Source: Raineyella sp. W15-4
GTDB taxonomy: Bacteria > Actinomycetota > Actinomycetes > Propionibacteriales > Propionibacteriaceae
Assembly: GCF_033170155.1 (NCBI RefSeq)
Contig: NZ_CP137079.1
Location: forward strand, 930,001-994,000
Length of the DNA stretch: 64,000 nt
Reading direction: 5' to 3'
Within the stretch, counting starts at the first letter, position 1, and the number at the start of each line of letters is the position of its first letter. This document shows, in pieces, positions 45,872 to 54,325 of this stretch. The notes under the pieces were generated by a model. That model did not search any database and had not been told where the DNA came from. It saw only the letters and a list, made by a program, of their open reading frames with translations. The translations under genes and the position numbers were made by a program.

Positions 45872-46535
45872 TCCCGCGTCGTGCCGTGAGGGGAGCCCCG
45901 AAAGTGTGACCCAGTTCACGCAGGGTTCGGACCACCACCGGGGCGGTCACGGCGTCCAGATGAAGCGAGACGGACTGCTCCGGGTGCCCGTCGGCGGCGA
46001 TCCGGCCCACTGAGGTGCGCATCCGTTCCACCGAGGTCGCGGAGTACTCGACGATCACCGGCAGACCGGCGCCGGTCGCCATCTCCAACAGCGGGGAGAG
46101 GTGGTGCACCACCAGCGGCAGCTCCGGGTCGTACGCCTCGACGGCGCGCAGGATGGCCTCCGCGTGGTCCTTGCGACGCCCGGCCATCCGGGCCAGGGCA
46201 CCGCCGGGACGGACGTAGGAGAGGCGGGTCTGCTCGGTGAAGGCGAGCGAGTCGACCGCGCCGATCTGGTAGATCAGCTCGGCGTACAGGTCCTCGTAGG
46301 CGACGTCGACGTACCGGTCGCCACCGCCGAGGAAGTCCCGGTAGCCGACCGCGGCACCCAGCCGCAGCCCGGAGGTCAGGCCCCGGCGGATCGCGGCGAG
46401 GATGACGCGGGGGGTCCCGGCGTGCAGACCGGCCGGGATGTTGATGCTCGAGACGTACGGCAGCACGGCCTCGTCGTGCTGGAGCGCCGTCACACGGACC
46501 GCTTCGCCGAACGTCGCATTGAGGTCTAGTTGCAC
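45867..46535 (-). CDS. pxpA: LamB/YcsF family protein (5-oxoprolinase subunit A-like)
   Basis: 222 residues. The N-terminus [10 protein letters not shown] and [18 protein letters not shown] match the YcsF signature (DLNAD.GE, SSANIACGFHAGDP) with substitutions: Ala for Asp/Cys in two normally constant places. Genuine PxpA is about 250 residues and works with PxpB and PxpC, which are absent here, so oxoprolinase activity is doubtful. GTG 46535 has an AAGG 7 nt upstream; ATG 46574 is an alternative giving 235 residues. Confidence 0.7.
   Translation of the reverse strand: MQLDLNATFGEAVRVTALQHDEAVLPYVSSINIPAGLHAGTPRVILAAIRRGLTSGLRLGAAVGYRDFLGGGDRYVDVAYEDLYAELIYQIGAVDSLAFTEQTRLSYVRPGGALARMAGRRKDHAEAILRAVEAYDPELPLVVHHLSPLLEMATGAGLPVIVEYSATSVERMRTSVGRIAADGHPEQSVSLHLDAVTAPVVVRTLRELGHTFGAPLTARRGM
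45905..45920. promoter_or_regulatory. Second CRP-like site upstream of accA
   Basis: TGTGA-CCCAGT-TCACG has one arm mismatch and lies 49 nt from the first site, inside the coding end of the pxpA-like gene. It may be coincidental. Confidence 0.25.
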
Positions 46536-46677
46536 TGCATCTGCCTTCTCTTCGCCTCGGGATCGTGGAGCCATCGCGTCGTCATCGGGAGAATACGCCG
46601 CCCGTCGGAGACGGCACGAATCGGTGCCCGGCCGGGCTGCTCCATCGCCCGGATCGCCCGGCCGGCGGAGGCTCGGA

Positions 46678-47436
46678 TCAGAAGGGGAGCTTGCGGAAGA
46701 TCGCCTGCGGGATGTGCCGCAGCACCAGCATCACGAGCTGGAACAGCTTCGGCACCCAGATCACCGTCCGCTGGGTCCGGACGCCCTCGACCACCTCGGC
46801 CGCGACCTGCTCAGGGGTCACGGCCAGCGGCGCGGACTGCAGGTCGGCGGTCATCTTCGACTTCACGAAGCCCGGCCGGACGACCAGCACGCCCACTCCG
46901 GAGCCGCGCAGCGCCTCGGACAGGCCACGGTAGAAGCCGTCGACACCGGCCTTCGTGGAGCCGTAGACGAAGTTGGACCGGCGGATCCGCTCCCCGGCGA
47001 CGCTGGACAGCAGCACGATCCGGCCGTGGCCCTGGGCCTGCATCCGGTTCGCCAGCATCACCCCGAGGTGCACCGGTGCGGTGTAGTTGACCTCGGCGAG
47101 CTCCAGAGCCTGCTCGGGGTCCTGCCAGGCCGCCTCCGCGTCGCCCAGCACCCCGAAGGCGACCACCGCCAGGTCCACGTCGCCGCCGGCGAACGCCTGC
47201 TCGATCGTCGCGGCATGCGTGCCGGCGGCGCGGGCGTCGAAATCGACCTCCCGGACCCCGACTCCCTCCGCCCGCAGCGCCGCGGCGGCGGCGGCGCGAC
47301 GGGCAGTCGGCCGGGCGGCGAGCACCACGTCCAGGGCCGGGCTCTCGGCGGCGTACGCCCGGGCGATCGCCAGGGCGATGTCGGAGGTGCCGCCGAGCAG
47401 CAGCAGGGTGCGGGGATTCGCGGTCGCGTCCATCAT
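46678..47436 (-). CDS. dprE2: Short-chain dehydrogenase of the DprE2 type
   Basis: 252 residues. NAD(P) motif LLLGGTSDIALAIARAYA at the N-terminus, NYTAPVHLGVMLANRM and LLSSVAGERIRRSNFVYGSTKAG with catalytic Ser, Tyr and Lys, then VRPGFVKSKMTA. DprE2 reduces the keto intermediate in the DprE1/DprE2 epimerisation that makes decaprenyl-phospho-arabinose. It is encoded 17 nt after a UbiA-type prenyl-phosphate transferase, the enzyme for the preceding precursor. DprE1 itself is not in the window. Confidence 0.85.
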   Translation of the reverse strand: MMDATANPRTLLLLGGTSDIALAIARAYAAESPALDVVLAARPTARRAAAAAALRAEGVGVREVDFDARAAGTHAATIEQAFAGGDVDLAVVAFGVLGDAEAAWQDPEQALELAEVNYTAPVHLGVMLANRMQAQGHGRIVLLSSVAGERIRRSNFVYGSTKAGVDGFYRGLSEALRGSGVGVLVVRPGFVKSKMTADLQSAPLAVTPEQVAAEVVEGVRTQRTVIWVPKLFQLVMLVLRHIPQAIFRKLPF

Positions 47437-47452
47437 GGAGGGGCTCCTGGGG

Positions 47453-48379
47453 TCAGAGGAAGACGGCGAGGCAGATGGTCACCAGCCAGGCCAGACCGAG
47501 CGCGAGGAGCACCCGGTCGTGCAGGACGACGTCCTCGGGGGCGCCGCCCTCGCCACGATCGATACGGAAGGCGTACTCCAGCATCGCCATGGAAAAGGGG
47601 AAGATCGAGATGCCCGCCCACAGCATCTTCGAGTAGCCGCCGAGGCGCTGCTCGAAGGCCCACAGCGAGTACGACATCACGACGGCGACGGCGGCCAGCT
47701 CCCAGACGAACTTCAGGTAGCTCTCGGTGTAGCCGGCCAGCGACTTCCGGGTGCCCGCCTCGGGGCCCAGGTGACGCATCTCGGAGTAGCGCTTGCCGGC
47801 CACCATGAACATCGAGCCGAACGAGGCGACCAGCAGGAACCACTGGCTGAGCGGGATGTCGCTCGCCACCCCACCGGCGACCGCGCGCAGCAGGAACCCG
47901 GAGGCCACCACCGCCAGGTCGATGACCGGGAAGTCCTTGAGGAAGTAGGAGTAGAGGAACTGCACGACGACGTACGTGCCCAGCGTGATGCCCAGTCCCA
48001 GGGAGATCCAGAAGCCGAGCGCCAGGCCACCGAGGCCGGTCACAGCGGCGAGCACCCAGGCGAAGCCGATCGGCAGCTCACCGGCCGGGATGGGCCGGAA
48101 CCGCTTCTTCGGATGCTGGCGATCCGCCTCGATGTCGTGGATGTCGTTGAGCAGGTAGATCGCGGCGGACACCAGGATGAAGGCCACCATCGCCAGGACG
48201 GTGGACACCAGCACATGGGGTTCGGCGATCCGCCCGGCCGCCAGCGGTGCCGTCAGGACGAGTACGTTCTTGACCCACTGCTTGGGGCGCATCGCCCGCA
48301 GCCAGGCGGGGAGGAAAGGCCGGGGTCGGGCGGCGCCCGCAGGCTGCTGGGCGATTCCGGATTCGGGCGTCGAAGTCAT
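47453..48379 (-). CDS. ubiA: Decaprenyl-phosphate phosphoribosyltransferase (UbiA family)
   Basis: 308 residues, about nine membrane helices. The start LRAMRPKQWVKNVLVL is typical of DPPR synthases. The Asp-rich motif NDIHDIEADRQHPKKRFRPIPAG (first half near residue 78) binds the pyrophosphate; a second Asp-containing motif is in YSYFLKDFPVIDL. It transfers phosphoribose to decaprenyl phosphate, the first step to the arabinose donor for cell-wall arabinan. DprE2 follows. TAGGCT lies 9 nt before the ATG. Confidence 0.88.
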   Translation of the reverse strand: MTSTPESGIAQQPAGAARPRPFLPAWLRAMRPKQWVKNVLVLTAPLAAGRIAEPHVLVSTVLAMVAFILVSAAIYLLNDIHDIEADRQHPKKRFRPIPAGELPIGFAWVLAAVTGLGGLALGFWISLGLGITLGTYVVVQFLYSYFLKDFPVIDLAVVASGFLLRAVAGGVASDIPLSQWFLLVASFGSMFMVAGKRYSEMRHLGPEAGTRKSLAGYTESYLKFVWELAAVAVVMSYSLWAFEQRLGGYSKMLWAGISIFPFSMAMLEYAFRIDRGEGGAPEDVVLHDRVLLALGLAWLVTICLAVFL

Positions 48380-48391
48380 GATGGCGCCAGC

Positions 48392-49192
48392 CTACTGCCA
48401 CAGATCGATCCAGCTGATTCCGAGGCCGTGCAGCAGGCCGCGCAGCAGCGGCAGGCTGATGCCGACGACATTGTGCGGGTCCCCCTCCACCCCGTCGACG
48501 AAAGCACCGCCCAGCCCGTCGAGGGTGAAGCCGCCGGCCACCCGCTGCGGCTCGCCGGTCGCGACGTACGCGTCGATCTCCTCGTCGGTCGGGCTCGCGA
48601 AGTGGACCACCGTGCTGCCGATCCCGGTCGCGGCCCGGACCTCGACAGTGCTGGCGGTCTCCGCGGCCCCGGTATCCGCCGCCCCGGTTCCTGCGGTCCC
48701 GGTCTCACCGGTGTGGTCGCCGCTCGGGGCGCCGGATCCGGCGGACAGCACGATCACCCGGTGGCCGGTGTGCAGGATGCCGGTGGTGCCGCGCATCCGC
48801 CGCCAACCGGCGCGGGCCGCCTCCGCGGAGCGCGGTCGGCCGTACGCGATGCCGTCCAGCTCCAGCACCGAGTCGCAGCCGATCACGATGGTGGTGCCGG
48901 TCGCGGGGCCTTTGGTCGGCCGCCGGGCGGCCGGTGGCCGCGCCGTGAGCCGGGCGGCCACTGCCTCCGCCTTGAGCCGGGCCAGGGTCGCCGCGAGCGC
49001 GGCCGGTGAGGCCGCCTCGACGCCGTCCTCGTCGACGCCGGAGACGATCACCTCGGGGTCCAGCCCGGCGGCGCGCAGGGTGGACAGCCGAGCCGGGGAG
49101 GCCGACCCCAGGACCAGGCGATGCCCTGTGGTGAGGCGATGGCCCGGTCGCGGGGTGGTCTCCCCGGCTCGGTCGATGGCGCGTGCGGTCAC
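48392..49192 (-). CDS. maf: Maf nucleoside triphosphate pyrophosphatase
   Basis: 266 residues, house-cleaning NTP pyrophosphatase. Family motifs: [19 protein letters not shown], the catalytic [10 protein letters not shown], the KPRS-like [19 protein letters not shown], and [25 protein letters not shown] Gly/Thr/Ala insert of about 30 residues ([14 protein letters not shown]) sits between two strands and makes it longer than usual (about 200). GTG 49192 lies 7 nt after TAGTCT. Synteny accD-accE-maf matches mycobacteria. Confidence 0.93.
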   Translation of the reverse strand: MTARAIDRAGETTPRPGHRLTTGHRLVLGSASPARLSTLRAAGLDPEVIVSGVDEDGVEAASPAALAATLARLKAEAVAARLTARPPAARRPTKGPATGTTIVIGCDSVLELDGIAYGRPRSAEAARAGWRRMRGTTGILHTGHRVIVLSAGSGAPSGDHTGETGTAGTGAADTGAAETASTVEVRAATGIGSTVVHFASPTDEEIDAYVATGEPQRVAGGFTLDGLGGAFVDGVEGDPHNVVGISLPLLRGLLHGLGISWIDLWQ

Positions 49193-49199
49193 GCCGGAC

Positions 49200-49205
49200 A
49201 GACTA
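49200..49205 (-). promoter_or_regulatory. -10 element TAGTCT before maf
   Basis: Minus-strand TAGTCT is separated by 7 nt from the maf GTG, with no ribosome binding site. Confidence 0.55.
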
Positions 49206-49233
49206 GACCCGGCGCGCCGGCCAGCCGGCGCGA

Positions 49234-49473
49234 CTAGAACTGACGGATGCCGGAGTTCCAGGTCTCCCGGCCGGTCGCGAACGTCCGACGGATGGCCCGC
49301 CAGTACGAGTTGTACCGGGAGTGCCGGGGCTGGGTGCCGGTGCCCGGGGTGGCATCGGGCCCGGCCAGGGCTGCGAACACCACGGTGATCGCAGCCAATT
49401 CCTCCTCCGAGGGGTTTCCGCAGGAGATGCGGAACACCGTCGGAGTCTTCTTCTCCTCGACCTCGGTACTCAC
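49234..49473 (-). CDS. accE: Acyl-CoA carboxylase epsilon subunit
   Basis: 79 residues. An acidic N-terminus ([11 protein letters not shown]) is followed by the core [23 protein letters not shown] and a basic tail ending [18 protein letters not shown]. Epsilon subunits of actinobacterial propionyl-CoA carboxylase bridge the alpha and beta chains. The GTG overlaps the accD stop, so it is co-translated with it. Confidence 0.9.
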   Translation of the reverse strand: MSTEVEEKKTPTVFRISCGNPSEEELAAITVVFAALAGPDATPGTGTQPRHSRYNSYWRAIRRTFATGRETWNSGIRQF

Positions 49474-51041
49474 AGCGGGATGTTCCCGTGCTTCTTCGGC
49501 GGCATGCTCTCCCGCTTGGTGCGCAGCAGGCGGAGCACCCGGACGATCTCCTGACGGGTGTCGTGCGGCTGGATGACCTGGTCCACGTAGCCGCGCTCGG
49601 CGGCGACGTACGGGTTGGCGAGCGTGTCGTTGTACTCGTCGATCAGCGTCTTGCGCAGCGTCTCCGGGTCGGAGTCGTTGGCCAGCTGCTTGCGGTAGAG
49701 GATGTTGACCGCACCCTCGGCGCCCATCACGGCGATCTGGGCGGTCGGCCAGGCGAGGTTGACGTCGGCACCGAGGTGCTTGGAGCCCATCACGTCGTAC
49801 GCGCCGCCGTACGCCTTGCGGGTGATGATGGTGATCAGCGGGACGGTCGCCTCGGCGTAGGCGAAGATCAGCTTCGCGCCGCGGCGGATGATGCCGTTCC
49901 ACTCCTGGTCGGTGCCCGGCAGGAAGCCCGGGGTGTCCTCGAAGGTGACGATCGGGATGTTGAAGCAGTCGCAGGTCCGGACGAACCGGGCGGCCTTCTC
50001 GGCGGCGTCGATGTCGAGGCAGCCGGCGAACTGCATCGGCTGGTTCGCCACGATGCCGACGGTGCGGCCCTCGACCCGGCCGAAGCCGACGACGATGTTC
50101 TGGGCGAACAGCTCCTGGACCTCGAGGAACTCCTCGTCGTCCAGGACGGCCTCGATCACCCGGCGGATGTCGTACGGCTGGTTGGGCGAGTCGGGGATCA
50201 GCGTGTCCAGGGCGAGGTCGGCCTCGGTGATGCCGAGGTCGGCGACCTCGTCGTAGTAGGGCGGATCCTCGAGGTTGTTCTGCGGCAGGTAGGAGACGAG
50301 CTCGCGGACGTACTCGAGGGCGTCCGCCTCATCGGCGGCGAGGTAGTGGGCGTTGCCGGACTTCGTGTTGTGGGTGCGGGCGCCGCCCAGGTCTTCCAGG
50401 GTGACGTCCTCGCCGGTGACGGTCTTGATGACCGCGGGGCCGGTGATGAACATCTGTGAGGTCTGGTCGACCATCACGGTGAAGTCGGTCAGCGCCGGGG
50501 AGTAGACGTGGCCTCCGGCGGCGGCGCCCATGATCAGGGAGATCTGCGGGATGACGCCGGACGCCTGGGTGTTGCGGCGGAAGATCTCGCCGTAGAGGCC
50601 GAGAGAGACCACACCCTCCTGGATGCGGGCGCCGCCGCCCTCGTTGATGCCGATCAGCGGGCAGCCGGTCTTCAGGGCGAAGTCGATGATCTTGACGATC
50701 TTCTCGCCGTAGACCTCGCCGAGGGCGCCGCCGAAGATGGTCACGTCCTGCGAGAAGACGCACACCGGGCGGCCGTGGATCGACCCGATGCCGGTGACGA
50801 CACCGTCACCGTACGGACGCCTGCTCTCCAGCCCGAAGGCGTGGGAACGGTGCCGGGCGAACTGGTCCAGCTCGGCGAACGAACCCTCGTCGAGCAGAGC
50901 CTCGATCCGTTCGCGGGCCGTCTGCTTGCCCTTCGCGTGCTGCTTCTCCACAGCTGCGGCGGAGCCGGCATTGACCGCCTCCTCGACCCGCCGCTTCAGA
51001 TCTTCGAGTTTCCCTGCTGTCGTGTGGATGTCGACGTCCAT
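49470..51041 (-). CDS. accD5: Propionyl-CoA carboxylase beta chain (carboxyltransferase)
   Basis: 523 residues. Carboxyltransferase N- and C-domains with the two oxyanion-hole glycine pairs ([13 protein letters not shown] and [34 protein letters not shown] and [12 protein letters not shown]). The active-site Asp, which selects propionyl over acetyl, lies in [13 protein letters not shown]. Uses carboxybiotin from the accA3 product to form methylmalonyl-CoA, which the mutase in this window would convert to succinyl-CoA. ATG 51041 has AAGAGGT upstream. Divergent from birA. Confidence 0.95.
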   Translation of the reverse strand: MDVDIHTTAGKLEDLKRRVEEAVNAGSAAAVEKQHAKGKQTARERIEALLDEGSFAELDQFARHRSHAFGLESRRPYGDGVVTGIGSIHGRPVCVFSQDVTIFGGALGEVYGEKIVKIIDFALKTGCPLIGINEGGGARIQEGVVSLGLYGEIFRRNTQASGVIPQISLIMGAAAGGHVYSPALTDFTVMVDQTSQMFITGPAVIKTVTGEDVTLEDLGGARTHNTKSGNAHYLAADEADALEYVRELVSYLPQNNLEDPPYYDEVADLGITEADLALDTLIPDSPNQPYDIRRVIEAVLDDEEFLEVQELFAQNIVVGFGRVEGRTVGIVANQPMQFAGCLDIDAAEKAARFVRTCDCFNIPIVTFEDTPGFLPGTDQEWNGIIRRGAKLIFAYAEATVPLITIITRKAYGGAYDVMGSKHLGADVNLAWPTAQIAVMGAEGAVNILYRKQLANDSDPETLRKTLIDEYNDTLANPYVAAERGYVDQVIQPHDTRQEIVRVLRLLRTKRESMPPKKHGNIPL

Positions 51042-51191
51042 ACCTCTTGAAACCTTCGCCTCGGGTGCCTACTACGGTGTAGCTCCCGCCCGCTGACCGG
51101 TCGCACGGCTCCGGACAACGGTGCGGGCTAGCCTGACTGTAGCGCCTCCCCGACCCCGCCGCCGGTCGCCGGAGGATTCGTCGGGTCCCGG

Positions 51192-51197
51192 TACGCT
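51192..51197 (+). promoter_or_regulatory. -10 element TACGCT before birA
   Basis: TACGCT ends 7 nt before ATG 51205. The 163-bp divergent region to accD5 holds both promoters. Confidence 0.5.
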
Positions 51198-51204
51198 GGC
51201 GATC

Positions 51205-52026
51205 ATGCCGGAGTCCCCACGTACTGATGCAGAGCGCCTTCGCGGGCGAGTTCTCGCCCCCGGAACGGGGCTTGGCGCGGGTGCCGGACTGTGGCACAGC
51301 GTGGAGGTCGTGGCGTCCACCGGCTCCACGAACGCCGACGCGGCGGCCCGGATGCGGGCCGGCAGTGGGGTCGGGTTGGTGCTCGTCGCCGATCACCAGA
51401 GCGCCGGCCGAGGCCGCTTCGACCGACGGTGGGAGGCGCCGCCCGGTGCGGCCGTGGCGGTCTCGCTCGGGGTGGCCCCGCGTCGTCCGCTGCCGGAGTG
51501 GATGTGGCTGTCGTTGCTGACCGGTGTGGCCATCGCCCGGGGCATCCGCCGCGCCGCCGGAGTGGATGCCACCCTGAAGTGGCCCAATGACGTGCTGGTC
51601 GACGGGCGCAAGATCTGCGGCATCCTCTCCGAACGTGTCGACGGCCCCCAGGGGCCGGGCTGCGTGGTCGGCTTCGGGATCAACGTCTCACTGTCCGAGG
51701 AGGAGCTGCCGGTGCCGACCGCCACCTCGCTGCGACTGTGCGGCGCCGAGGTGGACCGGGCGGATCTCGTCGCCGAGGTGCTCGGCGTCTGGTCGCAGAT
51801 GTACCGGATCTGGGACGAGGGACAGCTCACGCTGCTGCGGCAGACGTACGAGGACCAGTGCTCGACCATCGGCCGGGACGTCCGGGTGCTGCTGGGGTCG
51901 CCGGCCGGCGGGGAGCGTACGGTCATCGGGCGTGCCGTCGGCATCGACCCCTCAGGTGCGGTGCTGGTGCGGGCGGACGGCGGTGTCCGGGCGTTCGCCG
52001 CCGGGGACGTCACCCATCTGAGGTGA
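51205..52026 (+). CDS. birA: Biotin--[acetyl-CoA-carboxylase] ligase
   Basis: 273 residues. It joins biotin to the BCCP domain of AccA3. Motifs: ASTGSTNADAA, the biotinyl-AMP loop ADHQSAGRGRFDRRWEAPPG (about 75-94), LKWPNDVLVDGRKICGIL and GFGINVS. There is no N-terminal HTH domain, so it is a monofunctional ligase and not a biotin repressor. Its divergence from accD5 repeats the mycobacterial layout. Confidence 0.95.
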   Translation: MPESPRTDAERLRGRVLAPGTGLGAGAGLWHSVEVVASTGSTNADAAARMRAGSGVGLVLVADHQSAGRGRFDRRWEAPPGAAVAVSLGVAPRRPLPEWMWLSLLTGVAIARGIRRAAGVDATLKWPNDVLVDGRKICGILSERVDGPQGPGCVVGFGINVSLSEEELPVPTATSLRLCGAEVDRADLVAEVLGVWSQMYRIWDEGQLTLLRQTYEDQCSTIGRDVRVLLGSPAGGERTVIGRAVGIDPSGAVLVRADGGVRAFAAGDVTHLR

Positions 52027-52037
52027 CTGACATCACA
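52022..52037. promoter_or_regulatory. CRP-like site upstream of gtrA
   Basis: GGTGA-CTGACA-TCACA has one arm mismatch to the CRP/GlxR consensus and lies 109 nt before the GtrA start, overlapping the birA stop. Confidence 0.35.
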
Positions 52038-52133
52038 TGCCCGGGGTGGAACGCCGTGCCGCACCCCGAGAACGGTCCCGGTGCCCCGCCGGGCGTCGCC
52101 CGGCAGTTGACCAGGGGCCCGGGGACGGCGGGT

Positions 52134-52139
52134 TAGGCT
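52134..52139 (+). promoter_or_regulatory. -10 element TAGGCT before the GtrA gene
   Basis: TAGGCT ends 6 nt before GTG 52146; no ribosome binding site. Confidence 0.55.
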
Positions 52140-52145
52140 GTCCCG

Positions 52146-52784
52146 GTGATCAACCCCGGGAGCGACGCGGCCGAGCGGCCCGACGACGATCCCCTGGCCG
52201 GGCCGCCGCTGGCCCATCTGGCTGACCCGATCACACCGGAGCCGGGCAGTGCGGAGGCGCCGGAGGAGAGCATCACGGAGGCGATGACCATCGAGACCAC
52301 CACGACCGAAGCGGCCGCTGCGGTGGACGACCAGCCCGACGTCGAGCACGTCGGGCTGGTCCAGCAGGCGATCCGTTACTTCGGCACCGGCGTGATGTCG
52401 GCCGTGGTCGACTTCGGCCTGCTGCTCATCCTGATGGCGGTCGGGGTGGCGTACACGCCGGCGAAGGCGGCGTCGTTCGTCGCCGGCACCATCACGGCCT
52501 ATTCGCTGAACCGCCGGTTCACCTTCAAGGCGCAGCCGTCCGCGCGGCGCTTCGTCCTGACGATGCTCACCTACGTCATCACGTTCACGTTGCAGGTCGG
52601 GATCTTCGCCAAGCTGTTCCCGCTGCTCGCCCAGGAGCACTTGCCGCGCCTCGTCGTGCAGACGATCTCGTTCGTCTTCGGGCAGGGGGCCGCCACGGTG
52701 GCCAACTTCTCGTTGCAGCGCTGGCTGATCTTCCGGCCGACCGAGGCCCCGGTCCGGGAGAACGGAGCGGTCGCGGCGGAGTGA
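52146..52784 (+). CDS. GtrA family membrane protein
   Basis: 212 residues. An acidic N-terminal tail of about 75 residues precedes four membrane helices: RYFGTGVMSAVVDFGLLLILM, KAASFVAGTITAYSLNRRFTF (the NRRFTF motif typical of GtrA), a third around VLTMLTYVITFTLQVGIF, and ISFVFGQGAATVANFSLQRWLIF. GtrA proteins are thought to act in polyprenyl-linked sugar translocation. A GtrA gene lies in the same place near purK in mycobacteria. Confidence 0.9.
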   Translation: MINPGSDAAERPDDDPLAGPPLAHLADPITPEPGSAEAPEESITEAMTIETTTTEAAAAVDDQPDVEHVGLVQQAIRYFGTGVMSAVVDFGLLLILMAVGVAYTPAKAASFVAGTITAYSLNRRFTFKAQPSARRFVLTMLTYVITFTLQVGIFAKLFPLLAQEHLPRLVVQTISFVFGQGAATVANFSLQRWLIFRPTEAPVRENGAVAAE

Positions 52785-52808
52785 CGCCGCCGGTGGGAGC
52801 GCGCCCCA

Positions 52809-52814
52809 TATGCT
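52809..52814 (+). promoter_or_regulatory. -10-like TATGCT
   Basis: TATGCT ends 6 nt before ATG 52821, the same geometry as the other leaderless starts, here in front of an uncertain ORF. Confidence 0.35.
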
Positions 52815-52820
52815 CGGGGC

Positions 52821-53162
52821 ATGGGCGCAGTCATCGGCCGTGGGGTGGCCAGGGCGGTGTTGCGATGTCAGGTCCAGGGCGGGGCCACGGTGGACCGGTC
52901 ACCGGTCCGGGTCGTCAGCCGCCGCTGTTTCAGGCTGACGCGGCGTCTTCAGCTTCCTGCCGCGCGCCGGCAGGCCGCATCTGACTGGTCCGGCGGCGGC
53001 TGGCAGCAGCGGCGGCGGCTGGCGTATGTCGCGTCGCCTCGGCACAGCGGCGGCTGCGTGACACACCGGCGGCTACCGGAAGGGGCGGTTGGACGATCGC
53101 CGCAGAGCGCGCCACGCGCACCGTGGCCGATATCGCGCTCAGCCGATGTCGTCGCTCAGTAG
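52821..53162 (+). CDS. Uncertain Arg-rich ORF, 113 residues
   Basis: A frame of 113 codons (MGAVIGRGVARAVLRCQVQGG...) fills the space between the GtrA gene and trpS. For: leaderless-type TATGCT and ATG, and no other use of the 370-bp gap. Against: composition is Arg-rich and low in hydrophobics as in shadow frames, no family is recognised, and its end overlaps the trpS end by 7 nt. A hairpin (52956-52974, CCTGCCG/CGGCAGG) lies inside it. Confidence 0.3.
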   Translation: MGAVIGRGVARAVLRCQVQGGATVDRSPVRVVSRRCFRLTRRLQLPAARRQAASDWSGGGWQQRRRLAYVASPRHSGGCVTHRRLPEGAVGRSPQSAPRAPWPISRSADVVAQ

Positions 53163-54253
53163 TAGACCATTCCCAGTGCGTCCTTGACCTCGGCCAGCGT
53201 GGCGTCGGCCATCACATTGGCCTTCTCGTTGGCCGTCCGCAGCACCTGTCGCAGGTAGCCCGGGTCCTGGCCGAGCTCCAGTCGGCGGGCCCGGATCGGG
53301 GCGAGGTGTTCGTTCACCGCCTCGGTGACCGCGTCCTTGAGGGCCTTGCCGCCACGGTCGCCGATCGCCGCGGCGAAGTCCTCCGGCTCCTGGCCGCTGA
53401 GCAGAGCGCCGATCATCACCAGCGAGGAGACCTCGGGGCGGGTCTCGGGCTCGTACGCGATGTGCCGATCGGCGTCGGTCTTCGCCTTGCGGAGCAGCTT
53501 GGCAGTCTCGTCGGCGGTGTGCGACAGCGAGATGTAGTTGTTGCGCGACTTCGACATCTTGTCGCCGTCGGTGCCGAGCACCAGCGGGGCGGGGGACAGC
53601 AGTGCCTGCGGCTCGGGCAGGATCGTCCGCCCGCCGGCGTAGCGCTCGTTGATCCGGCGGGCGACCACCCGGGTCTGCTCGACGTGCGGCAGCTGGTCAC
53701 GGCCGACCGGCACCAGGTTGCCCTTGCAGAAGAGGATGTCCGCCGCCTGGTGCACCGGATAGGTGAGCAGCAGCCCGTTGAGGGTCTTCTGGCCCGAGGC
53801 GGCGAGCTCCGACTTCACCGTCGGGTTGCGCTCCATCTCCGGCAGGCTCACCACCGACAGGAACGGCAGCATCAGCTCGTTGAGGGCCGGCACCGCCGAG
53901 TGGGTGAAGGTGATCGTCTTCTCCGGGTCGATGCCGCAGGCCAGGTAGTCCTTGAGGATCTCGAACACGTTGCGCTGGATGTCGCCCGGGTCCTCGCGGT
54001 CGGTGATGACCTGGAAGTCCGCGATGACCAGCACCGTCGGGACGCCGGCGTCCTGCAGCTGCACGCGCCGCTGCAGTGTGCCGAGGTAGTGACCCAGGTG
54101 CAGGGAGCCGGTCGGCCGGTCACCGGTGAGGATCCGGTAGCGCTCCGGGTGCGCCAGGACGTCCTGTTCCCGCGCGATGAGGCCCGGCTGGGTGCCCTCG
54201 GGGGCCGTCTCGTCGGAGGAAGGGACGGTGGTCTGCGGCTGGTTCTCGGTCAT
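53156..54253 (-). CDS. trpS: Tryptophanyl-tRNA synthetase
   Basis: 365 residues, class I. The HIGH motif is GDRPTGSLHLGHYLGTL (about 45-61) and KMSKS is in LGTDGDKMSKSRNN (about 230). ITFTHSAVPALNELM and GRDQLPHVEQTR line the tryptophan and adenylate sites. The start could be ATG 54253 (MTENQ) or ATG 54262 (MHPMTENQ); the Ser/Thr/Glu-rich first 30 residues are outside the fold. The far longer open frame upstream overlaps purK antisense and is rejected. Confidence 0.95.
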   Translation of the reverse strand: MTENQPQTTVPSSDETAPEGTQPGLIAREQDVLAHPERYRILTGDRPTGSLHLGHYLGTLQRRVQLQDAGVPTVLVIADFQVITDREDPGDIQRNVFEILKDYLACGIDPEKTITFTHSAVPALNELMLPFLSVVSLPEMERNPTVKSELAASGQKTLNGLLLTYPVHQAADILFCKGNLVPVGRDQLPHVEQTRVVARRINERYAGGRTILPEPQALLSPAPLVLGTDGDKMSKSRNNYISLSHTADETAKLLRKAKTDADRHIAYEPETRPEVSSLVMIGALLSGQEPEDFAAAIGDRGGKALKDAVTEAVNEHLAPIRARRLELGQDPGYLRQVLRTANEKANVMADATLAEVKDALGMVYY

Positions 54254-54325
54254 CGGGTGCATACTCTCACATCCGTGTCGCGCGCCGGCGGCCGGCCGGG
54301 AGGCGTCCGGGTAGCCTTGTCGATC

